This document shows, piece by piece, positions 37,576-46,922 of a stretch of 64,000 nucleotides of DNA (positions are counted from its first letter, which is position 1; each line of letters starts with the position of its first letter). A program made the translations under genes and the position numbers. This DNA comes from Cytobacillus sp. NCCP-133 (lineage in GTDB: Bacteria > Bacillota > Bacilli > Bacillales > Cytobacillaceae). The stretch covers positions 653,021 through 717,020 of the forward strand of contig NZ_BRVM01000001.1 in NCBI RefSeq assembly GCF_026011715.1. The letters are read 5' to 3'. The notes below the pieces were generated by a model that was given only the letters and a program-made list of their open reading frames with translations, ran no database searches and was not told the origin of the DNA.

Positions 37576-37802
37576 TATTGTCCCCCTATGTATACTTTTT
37601 TCATCTATAAAGATAACACATGTCAAGACACTTGTTATACATATTTTTTCTATTCTTATTGTTGTATTCAAGAGGGTATTCTATGATACTATATTCATTT
37701 TATTTAATCTGTTAATTGGCATGTTCATCTCTGCACTCTCGCAGGACTTTGAAACACAGCCTTTTATTCATATCTCACTTGTTACAGATAAACGAACATA
37801 AG

Positions 37803-37836
37803 AAAAGCGTAATGCGCCTGAAGCTAGACAGTTATC
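37803..37836 (+). repeat. Modular hairpin repeat, copy F (minimal, 34 bp)
   Basis: AAAAGCGTAATGCGCC is joined directly to TGAAGCTAGACAGTTATC. It holds only the left and right termini of the family, with no internal module. It lies upstream of the PTS_EIIC_2 gene and downstream of the lipoprotein gene. Confidence 0.75.
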
Positions 37837-37867
37837 TAATTCAAAAGGATATAAATTCTGATATTAT

Positions 37868-37900
37868 AAAAAAACGAAGGGCAATGCCCTTCGTTCGTTT
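37868..37900 (-). terminator. Intrinsic terminator of the lipoprotein gene
   Basis: AACGAAGGGC(AAT)GCCCTTCGTT with T-runs on both strands. Confidence 0.85.
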
Positions 37901-38413
37901 TTATTTCTTCACCTTGACGGAATTAATGATTTCCATCATGGTGGCAGCATCAGATGATAAATGTTTCGTTTTGGATTGCGTTGATATTTTTACACCACCG
38001 ATGCCGGCGACCAATTCATTTTCGTCTTTATTTCCATTGTTGATTAATAGAAAGCCCCTATGCCCATCTTTCGTATAGGTTTCATTCACTTCATATTCTT
38101 TTTTCTGCTGTAATGTAGCATCGTAGACAACTTGGCTGTCCGTGCCTTCGTGCGGATTGTAAAAGAGGATATACGTCTTGGAACCATTTTTTAAAATGAT
38201 ATTATTAGGGCTTTCCTCTTTCACTTCCACTCCGAAAGGCAAATAATACTCTATATCTTCATTCTTGTGATTAGTCTTTTCAGGTGTTTTATTGAATGCT
38301 TCCTCTGCAGCATTCTTTGCGGCGGTTTGCTCTTCCTCCAATGATGCTGAACAAGCACTGAGCAGTATAACAGAAATAAACAAGAGCAAGGCTGCAGTCA
38401 TTTTTCTTTTCAT
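37901..38413 (-). CDS. Putative lipoprotein of unknown function
   Basis: A 170-residue protein with a lipoprotein signal: basic MKRKMTAALLLFISVILLSA followed by the lipobox cysteine (LLSAC, Cys about 21). It should be diacylated and held on the outer face of the membrane. The mature part is charged, with NIILKNGSKTYILFYNPHEG (about 70-89) and GFLLINNGNKDENELVAGIG. I do not recognise a functional domain. The start at 38413 has AAGGGGGAC upstream; the longer reading would bury the signal peptide. It stands alone, with its own terminator. Confidence 0.82.
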   Translation of the reverse strand: MKRKMTAALLLFISVILLSACSASLEEEQTAAKNAAEEAFNKTPEKTNHKNEDIEYYLPFGVEVKEESPNNIILKNGSKTYILFYNPHEGTDSQVVYDATLQQKKEYEVNETYTKDGHRGFLLINNGNKDENELVAGIGGVKISTQSKTKHLSSDAATMMEIINSVKVKK

Positions 38414-38575
38414 ACTAAAGTCCCCCTTGCCAGGAAATCGATCATCCTTTCTTATCATACATTTCTTCTTAATAGTCTGACAACCCTCCATATTGGAAAT
38501 GAGAGCCTTTTCAGTGCGTTACTTCTTAGCAGAAATGTTAAAATATAAGAATCATGCATAAAGGAGGAAAAAGGA

Positions 38576-39022
38576 ATGGAAATTACCGTCTATTTAGCGG
38601 GTGAAATTCACTCCAACTGGCGCGATGAATTAAAAGAAAAAGCAAAATCCCTTCAGCTGCCTGTTCATTTTACAGGTCCTATGGAAAACCACGACCGTTC
38701 CGATATGATTGGGGAAGAAATTCTGGGTAAACAGACAGATGCGATCTTCCGGGATGAGGCTGCTTCAAGCATTAATAATTTAAGGACACAGCTTCTTATG
38801 CAAAAGTCAGATCTTGTGATCGCATTATTCGGAGAAAAATATAAACAGTGGAATACCGCAATGGATGCAAGTGCGGCCCTCACACTTGGCAAGCCGCTGA
38901 TCCTTATCCGTCCAAAAGAGCTCCATCACCCATTAAAAGAACTTTCAAGCAAGGCAAATGTAACAGTTGAAACCGTTAACCAGGCATTAAAAGTGCTATC
39001 CTACATCTATGAAACTGAGTAG
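38576..39022 (+). CDS. ytoQ: YtoQ family protein
   Basis: A 148-residue cytoplasmic protein with a nucleoside deoxyribosyltransferase-like fold signature: ITVYLAGEIHSNWRDELK at the N-terminus, and SDLVIALFGEKYKQWNTAMDA and LTLGKPLILIRP in the centre. The substrate is unknown. AAAGGAGGAAAAAGGA precedes the ATG. A repeat begins one base after the stop codon, so its terminator lies beyond it at 39114. Confidence 0.88.
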   Translation: MEITVYLAGEIHSNWRDELKEKAKSLQLPVHFTGPMENHDRSDMIGEEILGKQTDAIFRDEAASSINNLRTQLLMQKSDLVIALFGEKYKQWNTAMDASAALTLGKPLILIRPKELHHPLKELSSKANVTVETVNQALKVLSYIYETE

Positions 39023-39077
39023 AAAAGTGCAAGCGGCCTGCCCATTAAGGGGGAGTCGTCCCGCTAGATAGTTATCG
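39023..39077 (+). repeat. Modular hairpin repeat, copy G (short, 55 bp)
   Basis: AAAAGTGCAAGCGGCCTGCC, a short internal segment (CATTAAGGGGGAGTCG), then the right end CCGCTAGATAGTTATCG. It is a degenerate short copy abutting the ytoQ stop. Confidence 0.6.
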
Positions 39078-39113
39078 CCGTTTAACATTATACTTCCTTA
39101 TCTTTTAAAGAAT

Positions 39114-39142
39114 GGGGCAGCCTAGCGGCTAGCCCCTTTTTC
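39114..39142 (+). terminator. Intrinsic terminator of ytoQ
   Basis: GGGGCAGCC(TAGC)GGCTAGCCCC followed by TTTTT. The stem overlaps the last codons of the convergent DUF84 gene. Confidence 0.8.
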
Positions 39143-39641
39143 CATATTCATATTGCCCGATCAGCAATTGCATAACGTGCGAGAACATTTCTGCACGATT
39201 CACTTGCCCATTCGTAAAGATCCCGACTGCCCCTTCATTTTTGCGGATATTAGCTTTTTCGGCATAATTATCCATTACAGGTCCCAGCTCTTCGCCGGCA
39301 AGAAGCCTTAAGGAAACTTCTTTCGGAAGCGGTATTCTTGCTCCTCCGCCAATAATAGGTGGTTTCCCATCTTCAATTAGAGCACCCCAGTTGCATAGAA
39401 AAAGCCCATAATCTGTTTGCTGTACCCCGCCTTCCAAGCCAATCCCAATATGGCCGCCAGCTGCTTCAAGAGCCGCGAAAGCTCTGTTTATGGCCCCTTT
39501 GATTGTTTCTTCATCAGAAAAAGGCTGGTCGCTTACGCCTGATGGCACATTTTTCGAAATGACTTCGGCTTCATATCCGCTAAATCCTCTTTCCACCGCC
39601 AGGATTTTGGCTGGATTTTTTGAACCAATGATGATTTTCAT
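39129..39641 (-). CDS. DUF84 family inosine/xanthosine triphosphatase-like protein
   Basis: A 170-residue protein of the NTPase family that includes E. coli YjjX, which hydrolyses ITP and XTP to keep deaminated purines out of nucleic acids. Visible features are the N-terminal IIIGSKNPAKILAVERGF nucleotide-binding loop, SDEETIKGAINRAFAAL (about 42-58), GIGLEGGV (about 66-73) and GGARIPLP. AAGGAGCAGTT precedes the ATG. It is 52 bases downstream of ytoP, after a terminator hairpin. Its 3' end overlaps the ytoQ terminator. Confidence 0.87.
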   Translation of the reverse strand: MKIIIGSKNPAKILAVERGFSGYEAEVISKNVPSGVSDQPFSDEETIKGAINRAFAALEAAGGHIGIGLEGGVQQTDYGLFLCNWGALIEDGKPPIIGGGARIPLPKEVSLRLLAGEELGPVMDNYAEKANIRKNEGAVGIFTNGQVNRAEMFSHVMQLLIGQYEYGKRG

Positions 39642-39663
39642 AACTGCTCCTTTCTTAACGGAA

Positions 39664-39693
39664 AAAGAGACAGCAGAGCTGTCTCTAAAAAAA
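39664..39693. terminator. Intrinsic terminator of ytoP
   Basis: On the minus strand AGAGACAGC(TCT)GCTGTCTCT is followed by TTTTT. The opposite strand also carries a T-run. Confidence 0.8.
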
Positions 39694-40767
39694 TTAGCTG
39701 TTTTGGCGAATTGTATCTACAGTGGTGCGGTCACATGATTTTACAAGCTTTACGAGAAGCTCTTTTGCCGCTGCGTAGTCATCTACATGCACAATGGAAG
39801 CATGTGTATGGATATAGCGGGAACAAATGCCAATCACCGCACTTGGAACTCCTTCATTGGAAATATGCACTTTTCCGGCATCGGTTCCGCCCTGCGAAAC
39901 GAAATACTGATATGGAATATTGTGCTTTTCGGCTGTATCCAGAACAAATTCTCTCATTCCGCGGTGTGTGACCATTGAGCGGTCCAGGATTCGGAGAAGG
40001 GCTCCTTTTCCCAGATGGCCAAATTCATTCTTATCGCCAGTCATATCGTTAGCGGGGCTTGCATCCAAAGCAAAGAAAATATCTGGGTTGATCATATTCG
40101 CTGCTGTTTGCGCACCTCTTAAGCCCACTTCCTCCTGGACAGTTGCTCCTGAATATAGGATATTCGGCAAAGTTTCACTCTGAACTTCTTCCAATAGTTC
40201 CACTGCTAAACCGCAGCCATAACGGTTATCCCATGCCTTAGCCAATAGTTTCTTTTGATTTGCCATTGGGGTAAACGGACAGATCGGGAGTATTTGCTGG
40301 CCCGGCTTGATGCCGATTTTTTTGGCATCTTCACGGTCGTCTGCACCGATATCAATCAGCATGTTCTTCAATTCCATCGGCTTGCTTCGCTTTGCCTCAT
40401 TTAAAAGGTGGGGAGGGATAGATCCAATTACACCAGTAACTGGGCCATTATCCGTACTAATCTGGACTCTTTGTGCAAGCAAAACCTGGCTCCACCAGCC
40501 GCCAAGTGTCTGAAAACGGATCATTCCATTATCCGTGATAGAGGTTACCATGAATCCCACTTCGTCCATGTGACCTGCCACCATCACAGCCGGGCCGTTC
40601 TCATCGCCTCTTTTTACGCCAAAGATGCCTCCAAGCTTGTCCTGAACGACCTCATCGGCATACTGGCTGATTTGTTCCCGCATAAAATTCCGCACTAAAT
40701 GTTCGTTTCCGGGTGCTCCCGGCAATTCAGTCAACATTTTAAAAAGCTTCAATGTTTTTTCGTTCAT
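39694..40767 (-). CDS. ytoP: M42 family aminopeptidase YtoP
   Basis: A tetrahedral-type dinuclear metallo-aminopeptidase/glutamyl aminopeptidase of 357 residues. Metal ligands and catalytic residues are in [11 protein letters not shown] (His/Asp, about 63-73), AWDNRYGCG (bridging Asp, about 178-186), [10 protein letters not shown] (catalytic Glu-Glu, about 210-219), ALDASPAND (about 235-243) and the late [11 protein letters not shown] (His, about 322-332). It has the fold inserts of the family and normal length. AAAGGAGCAGAAAA precedes the ATG. The exact peptide preference is unknown. Confidence 0.93.
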   Translation of the reverse strand: MNEKTLKLFKMLTELPGAPGNEHLVRNFMREQISQYADEVVQDKLGGIFGVKRGDENGPAVMVAGHMDEVGFMVTSITDNGMIRFQTLGGWWSQVLLAQRVQISTDNGPVTGVIGSIPPHLLNEAKRSKPMELKNMLIDIGADDREDAKKIGIKPGQQILPICPFTPMANQKKLLAKAWDNRYGCGLAVELLEEVQSETLPNILYSGATVQEEVGLRGAQTAANMINPDIFFALDASPANDMTGDKNEFGHLGKGALLRILDRSMVTHRGMREFVLDTAEKHNIPYQYFVSQGGTDAGKVHISNEGVPSAVIGICSRYIHTHASIVHVDDYAAAKELLVKLVKSCDRTTVDTIRQNS

Positions 40768-41041
40768 TTTTCTGCTCCTTTAACACGTGCCAAAATCGGC
40801 TGTGAGAATATGTATTATTTTATTTTACAGAACTTTCTTACGTCTTGCCACCATTTCAAAAAAGTGAACTTCGGTAATCTAAATTTGCGTAATTGGATTT
40901 TCTTAAGTTTTACTTAAGGCAATAGGTTATTTATTTTAGTGTCAGCTTTTTTTTGGTAAGATAGAGTTGGAAACATTTAATCGAACTTTTAAAATCATTT
41001 TGGAATCTGCTTTTTTATCATCCGCCTTGGGAGGTGCAATT

Positions 41042-41356
41042 ATGAACTGGAAATCATTTATGTTTGGTGTCGGAGTCGGTATTGCCAGCGGGTATGCTGC
41101 AAGGGAACTTCTGTCGCAAAAGACATCTGTTTCTCCGGAAAGAGCTTTGGCGAATGCAAAAGAATCGTTCAAACAGGAAGGACCCATAAGCGGTTCGTGG
41201 ATTCAAATGAAAGCAGAGCCTTATGAGAAAGGACATTTGAAATATCAAGTCTATAGAGGCGGCATTTCTAGATTTTCCGGGGAAGAGGCTGAGCAATATG
41301 AGTTTATTGCGGATGCCGGGACCGGAACGATATTGGACGTTTATCCACTCCATTAA
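41042..41356 (+). CDS. ytzB: YtzB, PepSY-domain protein
   Basis: A small 104-residue protein with a hydrophobic N-terminal segment (FMFGVGVGIASGYAARELL, about 6-24) that may anchor it. A PepSY-like domain follows: SPERALANAKESF (about 31-43), GSWIQMKAEPY, YQVYRGGISR and YEFIADAGTGTILDVYPL. Such domains are thought to inhibit or modulate proteases. GGGAGGTG lies six bases before ATG 41042; the earlier in-frame ATG has no ribosome site. Length equals B. subtilis YtzB. Confidence 0.88.
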   Translation: MNWKSFMFGVGVGIASGYAARELLSQKTSVSPERALANAKESFKQEGPISGSWIQMKAEPYEKGHLKYQVYRGGISRFSGEEAEQYEFIADAGTGTILDVYPLH

Positions 41357-41382
41357 AAAAATCCCCTTATGGGGATTTTTTT
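41354..41382. terminator. Bidirectional terminator between ytzB and ytnP
   Basis: AAAAAAATCCCC(TTAT)GGGGATTTTTTT. Confidence 0.9.
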
Positions 41383-42226
41383 AACTTTCTTTCCTTTCCA
41401 ATTGATCCGATAAACTTTTCCCTGTCTCATCCCATTTGACAGCACGGTAAAATGCATCGTGGTAAAAAGTGAACCAGGCATTATTTTTCAATCCATATTC
41501 CATCCATTCTTGTTTAGCGCTGATGGAATCCATCGGGTAATCATCATAAGCCAATACCCATAATACATTCTGGTGGGCATGCGTCGGCATAATATCCGCC
41601 ATATGGATTATCGTCTCGCCCTCATCTTCGATCACAAGGATGGAATGGCCATCACTATGGCCGCCGGTGTGAACCATCTTAATTGGGCCAAGCGTCCATT
41701 CTCCTTCAAAGGCTTCTACCTGATTTTGGATCGCTTCCCAGTTTTCTTTCCAGTATGTATTCCTTGAACGGATGTTTGGATTTCTCATTTCTTCCCATTC
41801 CACTGCTGAAGCAATTATTTTTGCATTCGTGAATACAGAAGCAAATCCCTCCTCCGCAGGCTTTGTCAGTCCGCAAGCATGGTCAAAATGAAGATGTGTC
41901 ATAAGAATATAATCAATATCCTCAGGAGTAAGGCCAAGTTCAGCCAAATCCTGTATAACGTATGATTCTTCAAGAGCTCCAAAATTGCGCTTCTGCTTTT
42001 CATTCAATTTTCCATTGCCCAACCCGGATTCCAAAAGAATATTTTTCCCGGCAGCTTGTATTAAAATCGGGTCAGATCTTAATTCAATTTGATTTGTCTC
42101 ATTGCACGGGTATTTTTTTGACCATAGTGGTTTGGGCACTACTCCAAACATAGCCCCGCCATCTAGATATGTAACTCCCCCGCGAAGCCAGGTAAGCTTT
42201 ATGTTTTTCAGTTCCAATTTTTCCAT
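41381..42226 (-). CDS. ytnP: YtnP family metallo-beta-lactamase-fold quorum-quenching hydrolase
   Basis: A 281-residue metallo-hydrolase. B. subtilis YtnP is a lactonase that interferes with signalling of competitors such as streptomycetes. Zinc motifs are [13 protein letters not shown] (HxHxDH, about 107-119), [11 protein letters not shown] (His, about 185-195) and the Asp/His of [18 protein letters not shown]-like substrate loops ([10 protein letters not shown], about 62-71) resemble AHL lactonases. GGAGGAG lies six bases before ATG 42226. Natural substrate in this organism is unknown. Confidence 0.9.
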   Translation of the reverse strand: MEKLELKNIKLTWLRGGVTYLDGGAMFGVVPKPLWSKKYPCNETNQIELRSDPILIQAAGKNILLESGLGNGKLNEKQKRNFGALEESYVIQDLAELGLTPEDIDYILMTHLHFDHACGLTKPAEEGFASVFTNAKIIASAVEWEEMRNPNIRSRNTYWKENWEAIQNQVEAFEGEWTLGPIKMVHTGGHSDGHSILVIEDEGETIIHMADIMPTHAHQNVLWVLAYDDYPMDSISAKQEWMEYGLKNNAWFTFYHDAFYRAVKWDETGKSLSDQLERKES

Positions 42227-42304
42227 GATTATCTCCTCCAATTTTCTATTTTATTTTATAGTAACACTTAATCGTTTACTTGTTGAAATATTTGAAATTA
42301 TTCA

Positions 42305-42336
42305 GTCAAAAAAAGCCTACCCAAATGGATAGACTT
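42305..42336 (-). terminator. Intrinsic terminator of trmB
   Basis: On the minus strand AAGTCTA(10-base loop)TAGGCTT is followed by TTTTT. Confidence 0.65.
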
Positions 42337-42340
42337 AAAA

Positions 42341-42979
42341 CTATCTATATTGCACTTCACACCGGTAGATGCGGCTTCCTTTTGCTGAAAACTTCTCTTC
42401 ATATTCTGTCATGATGTTTCCTTCGAAATCGCTGCTATGCAGGTCAAGGCTGACAAATGTCAGAAGCATGCCGTAATCCGAGAAGCTCATCAGAGAGGAT
42501 TCGAATAAGCCCCGGTTATCGGTTTTAAAGTGAATTTCTCCTTTATCCACCAGGATATCCTTATATATTTCCAGGAAGGTTCTGTATGTCAGCCTGCGTT
42601 TTGCGTGGCGTTTTTTCGGCCAAGGATCGGAAAAGTTGAGATAAACGCGGTCAACCTCGCCTTTATCAAAGTAGTCCCGAAGATCATTGGCGTTTACATT
42701 CAAAAGCTTTATGTTAGGCAATTCCTCCTCAATGATCCGGTCAAGAGCTGTAACAATAACACTTTCAGCCAGTTCAATCCCAATGTAGTTGATATCCGGA
42801 TTCGCTTTTGCCATTCCAGTAATAAAGCGTCCCTTACCGGTTCCAATCTCAATATGAAGCGGCTGGCTCTTATCGAATGCTTCATGCCACTTTCCTTTAT
42901 ATGTTTCAGGTTCAGAAATTACATATTGAGGATATTCGGCTAATTTGTCTTTAGCCCAAGGTTTATTTCGCTGTCGCAT
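42341..42979 (-). CDS. trmB: tRNA (guanine-N7-)-methyltransferase
   Basis: It methylates G46 in the variable loop of tRNAs using SAM. The 212 residues begin [17 protein letters not shown]. The SAM motif [15 protein letters not shown] (about 44-58), YIGIELAE (about 67-74), the catalytic [17 protein letters not shown] (about 116-132, Asp and His/Arg cluster) and the C-terminal T-EYEEKF substrate motif are all present. A normal-length single-gene unit next to ytnP and ytzH, as in B. subtilis. Confidence 0.97.
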   Translation of the reverse strand: MRQRNKPWAKDKLAEYPQYVISEPETYKGKWHEAFDKSQPLHIEIGTGKGRFITGMAKANPDINYIGIELAESVIVTALDRIIEEELPNIKLLNVNANDLRDYFDKGEVDRVYLNFSDPWPKKRHAKRRLTYRTFLEIYKDILVDKGEIHFKTDNRGLFESSLMSFSDYGMLLTFVSLDLHSSDFEGNIMTEYEEKFSAKGSRIYRCEVQYR

Positions 42980-43212
42980 ATTGACACTCCCAAAAATTAA
43001 TATCGTTCAAACAATATCATGCAAATTGCAGTGATGCAACTTTATTTTGCGGCATTGATTTTCCATAGAATACTTCTTATAGTTTAACCAATTAGCTGCT
43101 GAACCTATAATTTGCATTTGTCTCCATGAATAAATGAAAAAAGGAATCCACAACCTAGAGGTGAATTCCTTTTGTTTTATATCTTCAGATTCAGGAAGAA
43201 AGGGTGTTTTTG

Positions 43213-43491
43213 ATGCCGCTTAGACAGCAAGACCAATTAAATTTATTAAAGGATATATTAAGCAATCATCAGACGGATTGCTGTGGCTCTATATCAGAAT
43301 GTGAACAATTGGAACGATTGGTGAAGTCTCTAATGGTCAATGGCCATATTAATCAAAATGTAAAAACAGTATTAGAAGAAATTTATGAGTACAGCCAGCA
43401 TGGCATTAATTCTTCCCAATTGGATAATCACATTGAATCACATCAGAATGAATTATCACAATGGGTTCATGACATTGATCAGTTTTCCTGA
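43213..43491 (+). CDS. ytzH: YtzH-like small protein
   Basis: A 92-residue hydrophilic helical protein, MPLRQQDQLNLLKDILSNHQ onward. It has a Cys-Cys pair (CCGS, about 24-27) and a C-terminal HQNELSQWVHDIDQ. Length equals B. subtilis YtzH and position matches (between trmB and ytmP). Function is unknown. I prefer ATG 43213 over GTG 43204 because AAAGGG then lies about eight bases upstream. It converges with ytmP, with only four bases between stops. Confidence 0.85.
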   Translation: MPLRQQDQLNLLKDILSNHQTDCCGSISECEQLERLVKSLMVNGHINQNVKTVLEEIYEYSQHGINSSQLDNHIESHQNELSQWVHDIDQFS

Positions 43492-43495
43492 GCTT

Positions 43496-44269
43496 TTATA
43501 AGAGCTCATCCAAATAGAAAATCCACTTGTCCATTTCCTGGTATCTAAGTTTGCTCTTATGCCATTGGATCGAAGTTAGTGTTTGAGCGATCACATACCA
43601 TTTCATTCGGAGCATCAAGTCATCTGTTAATTCGATTCCATAACGCTCTACCCAATTTGGCCATTCTTCCTTTGGGATATACCAATATAACAGCATTCCT
43701 AAATCAATGGCCGGATCGGCAATCATAGCCCCATCCCAGTCAATCAAGTACAGCTGGTTGTTTTCTGAAAGCAGCCAGTTGTTATGATTCACATCGCAAT
43801 GGCAAACTGTCATTTCCTCACACTGGATATTTGCGATCTCTCTCTTAAGGAATTCAATCGATTGAATGACCGCCCTTTTCTGTTTTAAATCGGAATCCAG
43901 TTCCTCCTCAACCATATGCAATAATGTTTCAGGCTGAAGCGGAGACTTTCCCAGTCTCGTCAGCATCCCCAGCAAAGGCTTGGAGGAATGAATTTTTTTC
44001 AGCAGCTTTGCAATGCTTTCCTGGTTCATATCGGAAGCTTTCAGTTCTCTGCCATTTAACCATTGCTGTGCTGTAATGACATCTCCATTCTCCATCCTTT
44101 TCGTCCACACCAGCTTTGGGACAATCCCTTCAGCAGACAGAACAGCCAGAAATGGCGAGGAGTTTCGTTTTAAAAATAGCCTTTGCTCTTCATGCTGGGC
44201 ATAAAAAGCTTCTCCCGTCGCACCTCCGGCGGGAACAATCTCCCAGTCATGTCCAAATAAATGTTCCAA
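43496..44269 (-). CDS. ytmP: Choline/aminoglycoside kinase-like phosphotransferase YtmP
   Basis: A 257-residue APH-fold kinase-like protein. It has a nucleotide loop at the N-terminus (VPAGGATGEAFYAQ), the catalytic HCDVNHNNWLLSE loop (about 157-169; Asp and Asn), and the metal-binding YLIDWDGAMIADPAIDLGML (DW, DP, about 174-193). Its small-molecule substrate is not known. Family members include thiamine and choline kinases and aminoglycoside phosphotransferases, but the locus gives no hint of antibiotic resistance. Confidence 0.85.
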   Translation of the reverse strand: MEHLFGHDWEIVPAGGATGEAFYAQHEEQRLFLKRNSSPFLAVLSAEGIVPKLVWTKRMENGDVITAQQWLNGRELKASDMNQESIAKLLKKIHSSKPLLGMLTRLGKSPLQPETLLHMVEEELDSDLKQKRAVIQSIEFLKREIANIQCEEMTVCHCDVNHNNWLLSENNQLYLIDWDGAMIADPAIDLGMLLYWYIPKEEWPNWVERYGIELTDDLMLRMKWYVIAQTLTSIQWHKSKLRYQEMDKWIFYLDELL

Positions 44270-44746
44270 AATTGTTCACCTGCAATCTAGTAAGCCATTT
44301 TATTAAACAGCTATAGTTGATAAACATAAGCCCCGTTTTTTATCACTCACACTATTCTTCAAGACGAATCGCAGAAAAAGAGTATTCTATCCAAAATAAG
44401 CTAAAGCCCATATACATTAAAGGTTATATTCACGGTTTTCATACGTCTATATCATGCCTGTTAACCCCATAAATCAAATCAAGCATCTATACCTCACAGG
44501 TAAATAGCCGGATGCGTTTTATAAGAGACTGCCTCTTTGATAGGCACAGATTGATATCTTAAAATAAAAAAAGCGCTATTGATTCAAGTTTCTCACAATA
44601 GCCATCTTTATAAATTTTATTCTTACTGGCTTTTTTCGTCAAGTGCATCTATTTAGGTTTCCGGAATATTAGCCAAAAAATAGAGAAAAATCCGGCTTAT
44701 TTCTTCAGTATTTTTTATATAGGAATAACATCGCCAGGAAGGCGGT
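44270..44746. other. Intergenic region between ytmP and the pullulanase
   Basis: About 480 AT-rich bases. I see no reading frame with a ribosome site. At 44572-44620 GGCTATTG/CAATAGC followed by GCTTTTTTTATT on the minus strand looks like a terminator, probably for the pullulanase gene although it is over 100 bases past its stop. The upstream part should hold the ytmP promoter, which I could not identify. Confidence 0.5.
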
Positions 44747-46906
44747 CTAATCTTGGACCTCCTCCCTGCAAACTAACACATATGAACTTACAGGCATTAC
44801 GGTTAGATTTTTGGAAGCTCTCCCTATTGACATAGAACCGGCTTTTTCATGATTTGCAAAAATTTCCCACACCCCCTCCGGCAGAGGAATCACCTCTTTG
44901 GCCGAAGTCGGATTTAGCAATACTGCAGCCCTTTTCCATTCTGCTTTTCCGTCGGAACTAATCAGAACAAATCCAATAAGCGGCCTCTTTATATTAAGAA
45001 AGCAAATGGATTTCCGGATTGAATCAGCACTGGAAAGCCTGAAAAGAGGTATGTTTTTCCTTATTTCAATAATTCCTCTTATATATTCCACATGATCCGA
45101 AAATTGGATTTTCCGCTCCCAATCCAGCTTATTAATGGAATCCGGGGCGCGGTAGCTATTTCCATTGCCCCTTTTAGTCCTGAAAAATTCCTGGCCGCTA
45201 TGCAGAAAAGGAATCCCCTGTGCAAGGAGAACCATAGCTGTCGCCAAACGGTGTTTTCTTTGCTGAATCGTTTCATCCAATCCCTCGGTGCACACGAGAA
45301 TTTTATCCCATAGAGTATGATTGTCATGTGATTCCACATAATTTACAGATTGCGAAGGAGAACTGAAAATGCCCTTTTCTTTTTTTTCAAGGCCAATGCT
45401 GCCAGCGAGCACCTTTTTTGCAGCTTCATAATAATGGTCATTCCCTAATGCATACCCCTTATCATACAAATTAAATGTGCTGCCCTTTATGGAATCCCGA
45501 AAATAGTCATTAAACTGCCCAATCCCCGGAAGCTTTTCCTGATTGCGGATGCTTGCTTTTTGGTCATCTGGGATTGGAGTATTCAAATCCCAGCCTTCCC
45601 CTATAATAACCGAAGTTGGATCTATTGAATCTGCCACTTTCCGTATACGGTTCATGGTTTCGATATCGAGTATACCCATTAAATCGAACCTGAATCCATC
45701 AACATAGTATTCCTTCATCCAAAACTCCACGGAATCAAGAACAAACTTCCTGGCCATTAGGCGTTCCGATGCAAAATCATTTCCGACTCCTGTTCCGTTG
45801 GAAGGCATTCCAAATTCGTTGTGGCGAAAATAATAGCCAGGCACGATTTTCTCAAAAGAAGATTCTTCCCGGATATAGACATGATTATATACCACGTCCA
45901 TAATTACCCTTATCCCCTCGGAATGAATAGAATGAATCATGGCTTTTAACTCCCGTATCCTGGAATAAGGATCACTGGGATCGGATGAGTAGCTGCCTTC
46001 TGGTGCATTAAAATGCAAAGGGTTGTAGCCCCAGTTATAATCGGACTTTGGACCCATCTCATCCACTCCTTCGAAATCATGGAAAGGCAGAAGTTCAATA
46101 TGGGTGATTCCAAGTTGTTTTACATAGGAAAGTCCAGTCGGCTTTCTATCTCTCCCCATCGTACCTCCCTCACCGGCTCCAAGGTACAATCCTTTTCTTT
46201 TTGCTCCGCTTCCGGAATGGATCGTAAAGTCCCGTATATGCGTTTCATAAATGATTGCATCCGTTGGCTGAAGAATTGGCTGGAGTTCAGGCTTGCCTAT
46301 TTTGGTGCTTTCCAAATCGACTATAGCTCCGTATTCGCCATTGACCGCAACGGAAATAGCATAAGGATCCACCGCTTCTCTCCATTCAAGGTTCACACAA
46401 ACGAGATAAGTGTAATAATACCGGTCAAGATCACCAGGTATTTCACTGCTCCAAACTCCTTTTTCCCCTCTGGCCATCTCGACTGTTTGAGCTTCTTCCT
46501 TTAAATTTACTTTCAGCTTAAGCTTCACTTTTGTGGCAGTGGGTGCCCAGAGCCTAAAAACAGTCTTTTCTTTGGAATAGGAGAAGCCCAGGGGACCCTC
46601 ATAAAAATAGTTCCTGTCGAATTGCTCGGTTCGGATGACGGCCCCCATTTGCAAATCCGTTTTCTCACCATATTCATCCACTACCCAGTACTGTTTTCCC
46701 AGTGCCAGCTCCTGATCAATCCGGCAGGTATATTTAATGGCCTCCTCAATCGGCAGGCTAGCCAATATCTTCATCGGAATTTCTTCCGCACCTGCCAGCA
46801 GATTAAACCTTGATGATCGTCCTTGATGGTATTGGAAAGGAAGTAAGATCGTAATGATGTGCATTTCATCTAAATAGGCATAATAATTCCGTTCTATTGA
46901 TATCAT
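44747..46906 (-). CDS. amyX: Type I pullulanase (AmyX)
   Basis: A cytoplasmic GH13 debranching enzyme that cleaves alpha-1,6 bonds in pullulan and glycogen-derived dextrins. The 719 residues comprise an N-terminal beta region, a CBM48-like module (about 95-205: GPLGFSYSKEKTVFRLWAPT) and the catalytic barrel. The barrel has YNWGYNPLHFNAPEGSYSSD (the type I pullulanase motif), DVVYNHV, GFRFDLMG (nucleophile Asp), IIGEGWD (acid Glu) and VESHDNHTLWD. No signal peptide is visible. It is followed upstream by ytlR at 16 bases, so ytlQ-ytlR-amyX may be one unit. Confidence 0.95.
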   Translation of the reverse strand: MISIERNYYAYLDEMHIITILLPFQYHQGRSSRFNLLAGAEEIPMKILASLPIEEAIKYTCRIDQELALGKQYWVVDEYGEKTDLQMGAVIRTEQFDRNYFYEGPLGFSYSKEKTVFRLWAPTATKVKLKLKVNLKEEAQTVEMARGEKGVWSSEIPGDLDRYYYTYLVCVNLEWREAVDPYAISVAVNGEYGAIVDLESTKIGKPELQPILQPTDAIIYETHIRDFTIHSGSGAKRKGLYLGAGEGGTMGRDRKPTGLSYVKQLGITHIELLPFHDFEGVDEMGPKSDYNWGYNPLHFNAPEGSYSSDPSDPYSRIRELKAMIHSIHSEGIRVIMDVVYNHVYIREESSFEKIVPGYYFRHNEFGMPSNGTGVGNDFASERLMARKFVLDSVEFWMKEYYVDGFRFDLMGILDIETMNRIRKVADSIDPTSVIIGEGWDLNTPIPDDQKASIRNQEKLPGIGQFNDYFRDSIKGSTFNLYDKGYALGNDHYYEAAKKVLAGSIGLEKKEKGIFSSPSQSVNYVESHDNHTLWDKILVCTEGLDETIQQRKHRLATAMVLLAQGIPFLHSGQEFFRTKRGNGNSYRAPDSINKLDWERKIQFSDHVEYIRGIIEIRKNIPLFRLSSADSIRKSICFLNIKRPLIGFVLISSDGKAEWKRAAVLLNPTSAKEVIPLPEGVWEIFANHEKAGSMSIGRASKNLTVMPVSSYVLVCREEVQD

Positions 46907-46922
46907 TTTGAGCTCATCTCCT

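Noticed and set aside
37716-38078. A 120-codon plus-strand frame
   Set aside because: It is antisense to the lipoprotein gene and its terminator and includes repeat copy F. It has no ribosome site.
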